NCBI RefSeq assembly: GCF_000350225.1
Contig: NW_005179257.1
Span: 16,934-80,933 of the forward strand
Origin: Chondrus crispus
Taxonomy: Eukaryota; Rhodophyta; Florideophyceae; Gigartinales; Gigartinaceae
Direction of reading: 5' to 3'
DNA: 64,000 bases
Below, piece by piece: positions 63,512 to 64,000 of this stretch. Positions within the stretch are counted from its first letter, which is position 1; every line of letters starts with the position of its first letter. Both the position numbers and the translations under genes were made by a program. The notes under the pieces are model-generated. The model saw nothing but the letters and a program-made list of their open reading frames with translations, searched no databases and was not told the origin of the DNA.

Positions 63512-64000
63512 GGCGAGGAAGGGGGCTCGTTGGGGCAGTCCGCGGTAGGTGTGGGGGTGTAGATATGTGCTCTTGCACTGCGCCCGCTATATTCAAAGCG
63601 GACGTCACCTGGCTCTGACATGTTCGCGTAGTTGAGGATCTAAGTCTGTGTCGGTAGGAATGTGTGAAGAGTTTGTGAGGTGGAGTGCAACCTCAAGTCT
63701 GGGATTGGGCGGTAGGGGAATATCGCCGAGTGCAGTGTCCACCTGTTGCATGGCTAGTGGATGAGGCTTGTTGCTTCCGCCACTGTCCAATCGCACTCGT
63801 CCCTGCGCCAGTTTAAGGAATATCTGCCCACTCTACAACACCATTGGCTCACAATGACACGTCGTGCAAAGCTGGCCGTACGACAGCACGCGTCGATTCG
63901 ACACCCCGACTGCTATGCTGCCTCCACTAATCTCATCCCCAGCACACGTGCAAAGACCATAACCCTTCCTCCTTCCTCTCTCCCCCCCCCCCCCAACAGC
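63512..64000. other. Upstream region of the ABC1 kinase gene
   Basis: This holds the ABC1K promoter. It ends in a pyrimidine-rich stretch with a run of C (about 63981-63994), similar to leaders seen before the kinase and zinc-finger genes, so a plus-strand gene may begin just beyond the window. No coding frame is supported. Confidence 0.5.

Overview
This is nuclear DNA of a eukaryote. Most genes are read as single uninterrupted frames, including a 26S proteasome ATPase, ALG11 of the N-glycan pathway, the NEDD8 E1 regulatory subunit and an ABC1 kinase with a plastid-type leader. Intron-poor genes, a plastid-targeted protein and large LTR-retrotransposon blocks suggest a red alga, perhaps a florideophyte such as Chondrus. 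That taxonomic guess is inference and no marker gene here proves it.

Layout. Positions 1-11.5 kb are gene-dense: a partial membrane (ion-channel-like) gene, ALG11 and RPT5 on the minus strand, then mitochondrial bL36 and a 1,456-residue RING-kinase-ARM protein on the plus strand. From 11.5 to 25 kb I find no convincing gene, only short ORFs, minisatellites and fold-back repeats. A five-finger C2H2 protein lies at 24,964-25,830. Positions 27,901-54,447 are a transposon nest. The right flank (55.5-63.5 kb) returns to genes: NEDD8-activating enzyme subunit (plus), a small secreted Pro/Ala/Gly-rich protein (plus) and the ABC1 kinase (minus).

The nest is the main discovery. One Ty1/copia element on the minus strand, bounded by a perfect 5-bp target duplication (CTGAC), has taken five later insertions. 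(1) A 2.9-kb DNA transposon with 11-bp terminal inverted repeats sits in its left LTR and carries a CXC-domain gene and a PCIF1-like adenine-methyltransferase gene, each with one in-frame stop. (2) A solo LTR sits in pol (target duplication AATAT). (3) A nearly complete 11.3-kb Ty3/gypsy chromovirus sits at the gag-protease junction. (4) A second solo LTR sits in gag (target duplication AAGAC). (5) A DIRS-order tyrosine-recombinase retroelement sits in the right LTR. For the chromovirus and the gag solo LTR, removing the insertion and one copy of the target duplication rejoins the copia reading frame, which independently supports the boundaries.

Within the chromovirus, gag and pol are linked by a textbook -1 frameshift site (A AAA AAC, 8-nt spacer, 7-bp hairpin). 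Between pol and the 3' LTR there is a long antisense reading frame flanked by 43-bp and 46-bp tandem repeats. Many stops in the elements fit C-to-T type decay. The 9-mer GTACAGTAC/GTACTGTAC recurs across the window far more often than chance.
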